NCBI RefSeq assembly: GCF_025766255.1
Contig: NW_026516745.1
Coordinates: 1-64,000 of the forward strand
Length of the DNA stretch: 64,000 nt
From: Zychaea mexicana
Taxonomy: Eukaryota; Mucoromycota; Mucoromycetes; Mucorales; Lichtheimiaceae
Reading direction: 5' to 3'
Shown here: positions 54,615 to 63,619 of the stretch, one piece after another
Position numbering within the stretch: the first letter of the stretch is position 1
Layout: every line of letters starts with the position of its first letter
Notes under the pieces: model-generated
Database searches by the model: none
What the model was told of the DNA's origin: nothing
Seen by the model: only the letters and a program-made list of their open reading frames with translations
Made by a program: the position numbers and the translations under genes

Positions 54615-55012
54615 AATGATTTATATTTTATATTATAAAAAAAATTCAATTTTTATTTTTGCGATATTTTAAATTCAGCCGACAATCTAAAAAGTTCGGA
54701 TAGTAGCTTCTATAGTGCTAAACCGATTTGTCCTCTATGACTGCTGTTCTTTTCGAATTGCTCATCGAGAATTTGTCTTTGTCTACGTTTTTCGAAGAAT
54801 GCTGAAATCATCGTTGTTTGGAAGATTGTAAAAAGCAATATTTTCATGTAGTTCCTGTCTATTCTTTTATTTCAACCAACGACGTGTGAACTTAACAGCT
54901 TCGTAACAGTAACCGCTGCACGAAATGCCCTGTTAAGCTGTTACGCACTGTTAAGCGGGCTGTTAAACTCTTAAATTTAACAGTTTCGTAACAGCGACCG
55001 CTGCAGCTGCTC

Positions 55013-55680
55013 TAAGAAAAGAACAAAATGTTTCAAGAAAAGTAACTGAATTAGATTATAATAGAAAATTTGGTTCATTTAGGTCATCAATTGAAAATCA
55101 TTTTTCTGTTTTAGCATCTAAATTTGATAGATTTAATAACAATAGATCTGCTGTTCAAACATCTGATATTAAATATTATAATATTCAATTTAGGGTTTCT
55201 TGTATTATAAAAAATATATGGAAAATGCTACAAGATTATAATATAGAAACACAACCTCACTATATGTTATGGTATAATGATAATTTTGAATTTCCTACTA
55301 AAGAAACTAAACTAAATTATATATTTAAAAATAAGCAATCTTTTAATAAAGATTATAATGAAATGTTAGAAATGCAAGAACAACTTTTAAATTTAAATTT
55401 AAATGATATAGAAATGATAGAAGATATAAATGAAATAATTCAAGAAAATGAAGTAATTGAATCAGTAAAAAGAAGGAAAAGAAATTATAGAAAAGAAAAT
55501 AAAAATGATGATTCATATGAAGTTGAAAAGATTTTAGATCATATGATAGATAGTGATAATAAATTGATATTTTATGTTAAATAGAAAGGATATGATAATA
55601 GCGATAATTCTTGGGTTAAAGAAACTAATTTTAATACTAAAAATATAATTAATGAATATAAAATAGTAAAAAATATATAA
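55013..55680 (+). pseudogene. Chromodomain-fused DDE transposase, copy C, C-terminal part
   Basis: It resumes the copy C frame after Harbinger-1b (RKEQNVSRKVTELDY, then FRSSIENHFSVLASKFDRF with the third acidic residue). A linker (IIKNIWKMLQDYNIE) and an acidic Asn-rich helix precede a chromodomain at about 55525-55655 (VEKILDHMID, LIFYVK, stop, KGYDNSDNSWVKE). TAG at 55582-55584 replaces the conserved Trp, as in copy A. TAA ends it near 55678. Confidence 0.75.
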
Positions 55681-55689
55681 AAGGAATTA

Positions 55690-56460
55690 TAATAATATAT
55701 ATATTTGTTACTTAACAATAATTTTTCTTAAAAAAAATTTCTAAAAACTATTAAAAGCATCATTTATTTAAAATAAAGATAATCTATAATATAATTTACT
55801 GGACCTTTATTTTTATTACTTTATATAGTAATTTTTCTTATTGCTATATAGAAAAAATCAAAAAATTTACCGCTAAGGTATTATGATTTTATTTTTCCTT
55901 AATTTTTATAAAAATCATATTTTCATTAATTGTCATAGTGATTATTTTTAAATAAATAATATTAATATATTATATGATTGAAAGATACAAATAATAAATC
56001 CTAAAAAATAAGATAATCTAAATCAACTGCCTTCGGGAGTCGAATAAAAGTGATACAATGAACATAGGATTTTTTTGTATAATTTATATCATATCCTTGA
56101 TAAGGAAATGAAGAGCAAAACTGCCGTATCGACCCCTTAGTTGACACAGCACTCCCGAAAAGGATATTGTCTCGGATCTTTTGTTATACGTTTATGCGAT
56201 TGAGAAAATATTACTTTGATATTTAATTATCTATCAAGCAATACCCGGGAGGGTCAAGTATACCATTTTACATAACATTAGATATACCAACTTGTTGTTT
56301 AGACGGAACCGATTCCATAGTTCTACATATCATGAAATGATAAGAACATTACCGATAAGAAAATATCTTCTATATATGCAGCGACTTTAAGTAATACTTC
56401 TTGTTTTGTTTCACTCAACTTTTATTCGCACTTTTTATATCCTTCATCTTACCTTCTATC
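55690..56460. other. AT-rich spacer and 5' flank of Harbinger-3
   Basis: No gene. CTTCGGGAGTCG (about 56033) and CACTCCCGAA (56150) form a weak inverted pair about 120 bases apart. Termini of Harbinger-3 were not found. Confidence 0.4.
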
Positions 56461-56467
56461 TATTATT

Positions 56468-58014
56468 ATGGATTCCCAGCAACAAATTGTCCACAGAAGA
56501 ACGATCATCAGCATCCTACTTCTTTTGATTGAAGGCTACGTCTTTTTTTTTCTTGCGAATAATGACGACGACGATATCAACCAACTCTCCATGATCAACA
56601 CTGTTTTGCCAATGTACCGAACCATTTTTTCTCTTGATCATATCATGTCAGCTGTATCATCGCCGCTACATTTCCGTGTTATGCAACGCGTCAATCGTGT
56701 TAAAAATACGACATACTGGGAAGTTACGCATCCAGCTCTTCTGGACACAGATGGACCAGGTGGATTCAAATCGCATTATCGTATGAAACCAGCCACTTTC
56801 AATGCCCTCGTAAATATGTTGTCGCAACATCGATTGTATCAATTTACGGCACAAAACGCCACACCTGTGTTCATCCAAGTCGGCCTGATAATCTAGAGAT
56901 TTGCCAATGCTCATGTCAGTTACCGTATGGCCGAAACTTTGCTTGGTACATCGCATGGATCCTACAGAAATTTTACCAAGCGATTTTTGGAGGCAATGGC
57001 CAACTGTCAAGGTGGTATAATCCGATGGCCGACCGGAAATGAAGCTATCAAGGCAACCGTTGAAGGGTTTCAATATAGAGAGCTTGGACCAACATTTGAA
57101 GTCGGACCTACTCACCTCCCAAATGTACTCGGTGCTTTGGATGGGAAGCTCGTTCGAATCTTCAAACCAGGTGACAGTGGCGATCGCTTTGTCGACAGAA
57201 AAAACAACTACTCGTTGAACAGGGTTGCCATTTGCGATTCCAAAAGCGACTCACCTACATCCATGCAGGGCAGAGTGGTAAGGCATGACATGTTAATGTA
57301 ATTATTTTAGTTGCTTTCTTGGCTAATATATACGACTTTAATACTATAGGCCGAAATCACGATTCAAGAGCCTTTCAAGCTACTGCTTTTTATGACGAAC
57401 TTCTTTCTAACCCAGAATCCGTGTGCCTAAATGGAACATTTATACTTGGAGGTAAAGAACAAATTGTTTAGCATAGACCATCGTTGAAATCACGATACAT
57501 ATTTCTGACATTCCATTTTTTGTTCGTAGATTCGGCATACCCTTTGCTCCCGTGGTTGATAACACCATTTCCTGATGCTCAAGCACCACGCCACAGTGAC
57601 AACGCGCATTTCAATTATATTCATTCGAGAATGCGTAACGTTATTGAACAGGCATTTGGCCAATTGGTGTGCAGATGGCGTTTTCTACGTAACGAGCTGT
57701 ATTTGCTGGATGTAGAATCAATGACGATGACGATTGTTGCTTGCTGTATTCTGCATAATTTATGCATTGATCACGACGATCTTCATGCCGAAAGCACATT
57801 TGTACCTAGTCTGATAACCGATGATTTGCTTCTAGAGCCACTCGAAGTTTCTGACTCTATTAATGACAGAGGTCGTGGTGTGCGCCGTACCGCTACGCAA
57901 CTGCAAAATGAAGGTGTGCGGAAACGTAATGAACTAGTACAGTACTTGTACGAGAATCGGCGTAGCGATCGTGAGAGCTTCCGTCAATATAATCGCCATT
58001 ATAGACACAGATAG
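56468..58014 (+). pseudogene. Harbinger-3 DDE_Tnp_4 transposase, one stop and one frameshift
   Basis: Exons are 56468-57277, 57350-57451 and 57530-58014, with GT-AG introns of 72 and 78 bases. The joined length is one base short of a multiple of three, which fits a lost A near 57242 (CDSK to RLTYIHAGQS). TAG at 56894-56896 replaces Trp (IQVGLII, stop, RFANAHVSYRM; Harbinger-2 has VLWRFAN). Core motifs: GALDGKLVRI, HDSRAF and MRNVIEQAFGQLVCRWRF (D, D, E). Otherwise full length. Diverged from Harbinger-2 but of the same lineage. Confidence 0.85.
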
Positions 58015-58213
58015 AAAATAAATATGTCTTCATAACTAGTTATCTTCTGAGGCACTTGATTATATAAAAAAAACCCGAAGGAAAAAAAACTTTATTGAAT
58101 TTAAAGTAAAAAATCAAACAAAAAAGATTCTACATCTTATCAATAAGTTGCTTCATTAAATCTAAAAGGCTCTGTTGTGTGTGTTGCTGTTGCTGTTGCT
58201 GGTGGCGCCTTTC

Positions 58214-59212
58214 TTAAACTTCAAGGATTTCCTTATATTGCTGATCGAGTAGCTCGATCAGCTGTGATCTTGCTTCCTCGCTCTGCTGGTTGGCGGCATC
58301 GATCCGCTCAAGCACATCTTCATGCCGCAATTCTGCAGGAGTCAATCGTGGACATCTTGCAGATGGCTGCAGCGTGCTGTCGGTTGCTGTTTGTGTATCG
58401 GCGCGACGACGAATGCCTTGGAAAGAATCGAACTGGAATTCAGGATTGAACCTCGGGTCATCCTTCAGCAATGCATGCATATCATCATATAAATAACAGT
58501 CGTCTATGTCACCGGACCCTCCAGTCTGCCAATGGCGTTCAGTAAAGCACGAATGGTAATGACTGCACATTCTTTCCCACTTAGTTTTGATGGCGCACTT
58601 GGTTCGTACATTACCGAAAGTTTTGACAGTACTGTTATCATTTGTAAAGTCTGAAGCCGATGGATCTGTTACTGTTGCTGCTGCTGCTGATGATGGTGAT
58701 GTCGCTTGATCCTCGCTCGAAATACTGCTCGGCTCGACGACAAGAGACGAAGGTGCTGGCTGCTGCTCGTCCAAAGACTGTTCGCTTTCTTGAGTGCCAT
58801 CAGTAACAATTGGTAATGCTAGAGGTGTACACTCTTTCTTGAAATCTTCAATGATTGCATCCCATGTACGGCCGCGATGACTGTTGTCTCTTAGATGCGT
58901 AAGCTCATCATAATGCTTAGAGACTGCGGTTAGCAACGCCCTTTCTTCAGCCTCAATCCAATGTTCAGGGGAGCTTTGTGTTGGGACAGAAGATTGGGAT
59001 GCAGTGGTGTCGTTGTTGCTTTCGTTGCTTTGCATGTTGCTGTTGGACTGGTTATTGGCTTGAACAACAGGAGTGCTGCTTCGATTGTCGCTACTATTAC
59101 TATGACCACCACGACCGCTACGACTGCCACGACCACGACCGCCACGACCTACACCACTAGGATTAACGATAACAATTGAGAGTTCATGAGGTGTTTGTTC
59201 TTGGGATGACAT
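58214..59212 (-). CDS. Harbinger-3 Myb/SANT-like protein
   Basis: 332 residues, one exon. The N-terminus has an RGG-like stretch (GVGRGGRGRGSRSGRGG) and an Asn/Ser-rich linker. The SANT-like region is at about residues 83-120 (HWIEAEERALLTAVSKHYDEL, then RTWDAIIEDF) and resumes after a long insertion (TKCAIKTKWERMCSHYHSCF). A C-terminal helix (ERIDAANQQSEEARSQLIELL) could be a coiled coil. It converges on the transposase gene, about 200 bases apart. No stops. Confidence 0.8.
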   Translation of the reverse strand: MSSQEQTPHELSIVIVNPSGVGRGGRGRGSRSGRGGHSNSSDNRSSTPVVQANNQSNSNMQSNESNNDTTASQSSVPTQSSPEHWIEAEERALLTAVSKHYDELTHLRDNSHRGRTWDAIIEDFKKECTPLALPIVTDGTQESEQSLDEQQPAPSSLVVEPSSISSEDQATSPSSAAAATVTDPSASDFTNDNSTVKTFGNVRTKCAIKTKWERMCSHYHSCFTERHWQTGGSGDIDDCYLYDDMHALLKDDPRFNPEFQFDSFQGIRRRADTQTATDSTLQPSARCPRLTPAELRHEDVLERIDAANQQSEEARSQLIELLDQQYKEILEV

Positions 59213-59610
59213 TTTGAAATAAAAAGTTAATTACTCATCTTCCTGCTGAACGTACCTTACTTTTATATATACCCGAATCGCTTGCGGGAGAATTACACAT
59301 ACAGTTTTCACAAGCTGTTAGGATTGCAAACGCAAATCATAGTATCTTCACCTTCATGATAGGATCTTCACCTATCTCCATCATGCAATAATAGACTATC
59401 TGCTGCTTTTTTTGCAACTGGTGTTTTAGTTCTCTATCAATATTCACAGTTACATCTATCATGCTGCCAGATACAACCGTAGCTGTCAGTTATACATCGG
59501 CAAAGAAATCAGAACCCTTTTTGAAGTATAATTGATGGTCATATCTAGGGGAAACTCGCATCGGTTATCACTTATCGTTGATATCTACTATCATTACCTG
59601 TTTTAGCAAC
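59213..59610. other. Harbinger-3 flank, no gene
   Basis: Promoter-side spacer of the Myb gene, containing a TTATATATACCC TATA-like stretch near 59260. No terminal repeat located. Confidence 0.4.
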
Positions 59611-59612
59611 TG

Positions 59613-59758
59613 TGATCTCTCAAGCAAATGGGTCGACACACGCACATTTGGAATTAGCCATGGTTTCACAGTGGGATACAATTTTTTTTTATTTCTTCTG
59701 AATTTCCATTCTAAGAATTGTGTGTCGACGTTGACTCACGTTGCTTGAGAGTACCCTA
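59613..59758. mobile_element. Small inverted-repeat element with CTCTCAAGCAA and TCGACACAC ends
   Basis: The left side reads CTCTCAAGCAAATGGGTCGACACAC. The right side is the reverse complement of CTCTCAAGCAACGTGAGTC, continuing to CGTCGACACAC. About 146 bases with no ORF. The outer right end (TACCCTAAAT) matches 49508-49518 and abuts the hAT gene, supplying its TAG stop. Confidence 0.5.
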
Positions 59759-62306
59759 AATCTGTTGAAGGGAGGGGGTAAAAAGTGTTGACAATTTGTA
59801 TTTATAAGATTGGTTTTCTGCTGGGTGCACTTGTATGTTAGGAGTTTCAGCTGTTTCGTCGTCAACTTCACCGTCAAGATTCAAGAACCACTCATTAACA
59901 AGAGCATTCCACTGCCGTGGAGTCATGTCGGCCTCTTCTTCACTCCGGAGGTTCCGGTCTTCTTCCTCCATGTAACGTTCGTCGTCCTCGGCGCCTTGGC
60001 TTTCAACGCTATCAAGTCTTGCTAGTGCGGGAAGTGCTGGTGCTTTGCCTTTATCCTTGGCGTGCTTCTTCTTGAGTGTGGCACAAACTTGGGCAATGTG
60101 AAGAACTTTTTGCCAATGAAGCCGGTTTCTCCTAGTGCTATGGATGTACCCCATGTCGCTGAACAATCTCTCGCACGAGGCCGAGTTCACACCAATCGCC
60201 AGCAAGCGTTGCGCCACAAAAGCAAGTTCTTTGCACGACTCGTCGTTGGCAGCCACCATTTTCCAAAACTTGTCCGGGTTGCGACCGGATCCAATGTAGC
60301 CTTCATCATCGAGCAGCCAATCCCTATCGTCGTACTTCATGACTTGTAAAAGCATGGTTTCGGCCTCGTTTCCTGTCCATTTATTGTAGTACATTTGGGC
60401 CCACTCGGTAATGATTCTTGACGTGATGCCCCGTCTGTTGCATGCTTCTGGATGTACAGGTTCCAGATAGCGGTTGATGTAATCTAAATGGTACGTTGGA
60501 TGTAGATACATGGCCAGAATCAGTAGCGGTTGCTCCCATTGATACCATCTTTTTTCCAGTCGCTTGACAAATACTTGGACAGCATCGTCTGGCAGTCTTC
60601 TACGCACAAAGTCGATCTTATCAGTCGTAAACATGGGGAGTAGTTTCGCGAACTGAGTGGCAATGTAGTATAGCTTGGCATTATCTCGTTGGAGAACATC
60701 TAGGCACAACGCAAATGGTTCGAGCATTACCTTGATTCCATCGATATCTTCCCAGAAGGCCATGGAGCGAATGTTGTTTGCAACTTCGTCTGGTATTTTG
60801 GCACCTGCATCAGATCCAGAATTCATACGACGAGCTAAGTCAAGACAAAACAATAAGTATGAGTGCTAACTATTGTACACGTATATTTAAAATCCATAAA
60901 ATTGATCGCTTTACCTGCAATGAATCCTTCGTATCAAGCAAGTTTTTCAAAGCATCGAAGTAACTATTCCATCGTGTTGTTGCAGGTTGACGAAGACTAA
61001 CGCAGCACTTATTTGGGGTACTATCTTGATGGTCACGGAGTTTTCGTGTCAAATATGTTGAACGATTGAATGTTTCGATGAGTTTGACAGCTTGCTGCAT
61101 GTAAGAATTCAAGTCCGGGAATGCCTTCAACATATCGGCTATGCAGAGATTCATCTGGTGGGCAAAGCATGGCAACCATACAATCTGTTGATGCTTGCGA
61201 CGTAGCTGTGAACGGGCAGCAGCATAGGCACTCGCTGAATCAGTAACAACCGCGATGACCGTGATGTTGTGCCTCTTGATCCGCTCACTCTCGTCGAAAA
61301 GTAACGTCTCCAATTTTTGAATAACATCCGGCGTCCTTGCTTGCTCTCCTGAGATGTCTTTTGCGTCCCAAATGACGCTGCTCCCACTTGAGGTGTTGAG
61401 GACTATGCCAAGTATCGACTCCTTGGAGACATTTCGCCATCCATCACATGTTAGAGTTACGCCTTATATATCTTGAGCCTCGGCAATGAGTTGTCCATTC
61501 GCAGAATCGGCAACACGTGAAAGAATTTTGGTTGATAGGTTTTGCCTTTTAGGTATGGCTCCATTTGCCTAGAAGAAGGCCGTACTAGTTAGTTACATCT
61601 TATTACATCATACAAATATAAAGTATAATAACATTGCATCTTCTTATTACCAAAGCGCGATCATTCAAATGGAGCAAGTATTCGATGACCTCTGGGTTTT
61701 CGATCCAACGGAATGGAAGATTGGCCGACACAGTAGCACACAATGCCTTGTCCTGTGCTCGCTGAACCCATAAGCTGTTTTCGACGACACCATATTTCGA
61801 GATTGATGCTTGTGCGAGTTTACGTCTTGTATTTTATGTTTGACTGAGACCAGATACTTGACTAACCGAATCTTCAAGAAGTATATCTTCATTATCTACC
61901 CACGTGAAAGCACCTGAGGCCTGTATCATAATTCTTTCATCTGAATTCAGATTGATGCAAACCTTTTTTTTTGAAAGAAAAGTATTAGCTCTATTATCAA
62001 GATTTTGAGGCTACGTTTAAGCTACAATTCATGCATATCTTTCTATTTTACCTTGAGATGCTCAAGTAAAGCAGCATTTTTATCCCTAAATCCTTGCACA
62101 TAGTCACCGAGTACTCGAATGCATGCAAGACATTGTGCCTCACCATCCCTGCATTTTTTATTGTCAAAGTATCGATCGTAGAGCTTGAAAAACTGCTTGG
62201 CAGGATGTCGTCTGCGACCAGTACCGGAACCTTGGTTGGACCTTTCCACCAATACATAAGAACACTTGGAACCAGCAGTTGTTGATAAGTTTTCTTTGAA
62301 ATGCAT
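59756..62306 (-). pseudogene. hAT-family transposase
   Basis: Exons are 62306-62052, 61962-61651, 61568-60915 and about 60834-59756, with short GT-AG introns. The N-terminal region has a BED-like Cys/His set (CLACIRVLG to HLK). Core: GVTLTCDGWRNVSKESILG, VVTDSASAYAAAR, PCFAHQMNLCIADML and ATTRWNSYFDALKNL. The C-terminal hAT dimerisation motif is NSASCERLFSDMGYIHSTRRNRL. TAA at 61836-61834 (LSQT, stop, NTRRK) and TAA at 61466-61464 (EAQDI, stop, GVTLT) would be CAA. The last intron joins out of phase, so another indel exists. The final TAG is provided by the adjacent small element. Confidence 0.85.
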
Positions 62307-62309
62307 GAG

Positions 62310-62880
62310 AGAGGATAATGTAGATCGACGAGAAAGTGTAGATATAAAATGTTAATGAAGTATCTAGCTCAGAGAACTGGCCATAATTATACTTTTTCTT
62401 AGGTCGTGTGCTGCGAAACTATTGCCTCAAGAAGATGAACTATTGTATAATGAAGAAGGCGACTGCTTAGTAGCTGCGCGACAAGTTCGTCATCGTCATC
62501 ATTCTGCAGCATAACTTTTAGACGAGCTATGAAGTAATGAGTGCAGCACAGTCGATAAATTTGTATTTCGAAGATAAGCTGCTATTGAATTTAGAAGGAA
62601 GAGGACAGTTATTTCGCTGTCGCATAGAAACTACTTAGCAGCTGCGCAACAGCTGCGTAGCAGATTTGTCATAAACATCAATCTGCAGCATGCTTTTGGC
62701 ACGAGTCAATGAAGACCTGACTAATAAGAACCTCACATTGACCGTTTAATATATTTATCTTGTAATCTTTTCTTTTCTTTATTATCGAAGGAGTAAACCA
62801 TTTTACTTTTGAAGATGAGATATATTTATTTGACTGCTTATTGGGGTGGTACACAATACTCAATCAAAAAAAAATGTAGC
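62310..62880. repeat. hAT upstream region with a diverged direct repeat
   Basis: Two related segments share GACTGCTTAGTAGCTGCGC / AACTACTTAGCAGCTGCGC and TCTGCAGCAT followed by TTTT and CGAG (about 62462-62530 and 62629-62705). No gene was recognised. Confidence 0.45.
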
Positions 62881-62884
62881 GGGG

Positions 62885-62995
62885 AATTACCCATAATTTT
62901 TGCCAATTTTCGCTAGGTGAAAATTATGAAGCACTATTTTTTGCCAAGGCGAAAAAGGTATTTTTGCCACTTGGCGAAAATTGCGGTTGGCGAAA
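62885..62995. repeat. Short TTTTTGCCAA / TTGGCGAAAA repeats
   Basis: Three to four alternations of TTTTTGCCA and GGCGAAAA lie next to repeat X copy 2. They resemble the words of the 26 kb and 35 kb arrays. Confidence 0.55.
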
Positions 62996-63618
62996 TTCGT
63001 CAATGCTGATAATTGTGTATGAGTAATGGAGAAGAAGATTGTTGCGTCGTTCTTGTTGTGAGTACGAATCATTTGTGCAGGTAGAGGACGAAGTTATATA
63101 ATACACGCAAGTCTGACGTTGGAATGGTGCAAGATGGTGCATCAAGTATATACAGAGAAGAAAAAAAAACAGTAATTTTGAATGAGCGTATATCCACTAA
63201 AGCTATACCCCAAGCACAACCAATAACCTTTTCCTTCCCTTGTTCACTTACCCAGCGTTTTTTTAAGCAGCAGTAATGGCGGTCTACTCCTTTATAAATC
63301 TTGAGCACATACTTTTTTTAAGAAAACAGTTACCTTCATTTCGTTTTTCAATAAATCTGTGGATTGTGACAAATCTGTGGATTGTGCCGTTTTGTTTTCT
63401 TTGTTTTTTATTCATTATGAAGAGAGTAGGAGCCATTTACAAGTGTGCGTCGAAGCTGTTGATTTGCCATGGCGAATGGTAATGAGAAAAAAAAGGATCT
63501 TTGGTTGTTGTTTTTTTCCTCCCTGCTGCTGCTAATAAACCCCACACTTTCCACCTACCTCTGCCACCAGCCTCCAATTTGTTTCAAACTCAACCCGGGT
63601 AAAGTGAAATGAGGGGAA
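62996..63618 (-). repeat. Dispersed repeat X, copy 2
   Basis: Reverse complement of 9433-10056 with moderate divergence. Both copies end near CCCCTCATTTCAC/CCCCTTATTTCAC. Shared coding-like text includes CAWGIALVD (CAWDIALVD in copy 1) and IPTSDLRVLYN (IPTSKLRVYYN). Confidence 0.65.
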
Positions 63619-63619
63619 A

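Larger units (their letters stand above)
53228..54735. mobile_element. AT-rich insertion with GGGGACAAG ends and TAT duplication
   Basis: It begins GGGGACAAGTTGGAG and ends with the reverse complement of GAGGACAAATCGGT. TAT flanks it (53225-53227 and 54736-54738). A second start-like GGGGACATGTCGAAGTT lies inside at about 53755-53771, and both halves carry a minus-strand end reading (K)LYLGNC and LDFK. It is probably a partial tandem or nested copy. Bases 53600-53626 match the Harbinger-2 terminus (TGTTCGGAGCGAAATGAG). Confidence 0.75.
51931..54811 (-). pseudogene. Harbinger-1b DDE_Tnp_4 transposase, intact apart from an insertion
   Basis: Exons run from 54811 through the insertion site to 52362, then 52299-51931. 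The TGG and CAG codons lost in 1a are present here, so the C-terminus reads LVEHIWQCHGNE. D, D and E motifs are as in 1a. The reading frame is cut after HKRQI-type N-terminal text by a 1508-base AT-rich element with a 3-base TAT duplication; removal restores continuity. This copy may have been active until that insertion. Confidence 0.88.
50685..55012. mobile_element. Harbinger-1b, itself interrupted by an AT-rich insertion
   Basis: Same ends and TAA duplication (50682-50684 and 55013-55015) as Harbinger-1a. Without the insertion at 53228-54735 it would be about 2.82 kb. It splits chromodomain-transposase copy C in phase (VYPI / RKEQ). Confidence 0.93.

Noticed and set aside
5711..56896. Recurrent in-frame TAG as a reassigned sense codon
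   Set aside because: TAG would have to mean Trp in some places and Gln in others, and TAG is the genuine terminator of Gypsy pol and of the Harbinger-3 transposase. Mutation explains it better.
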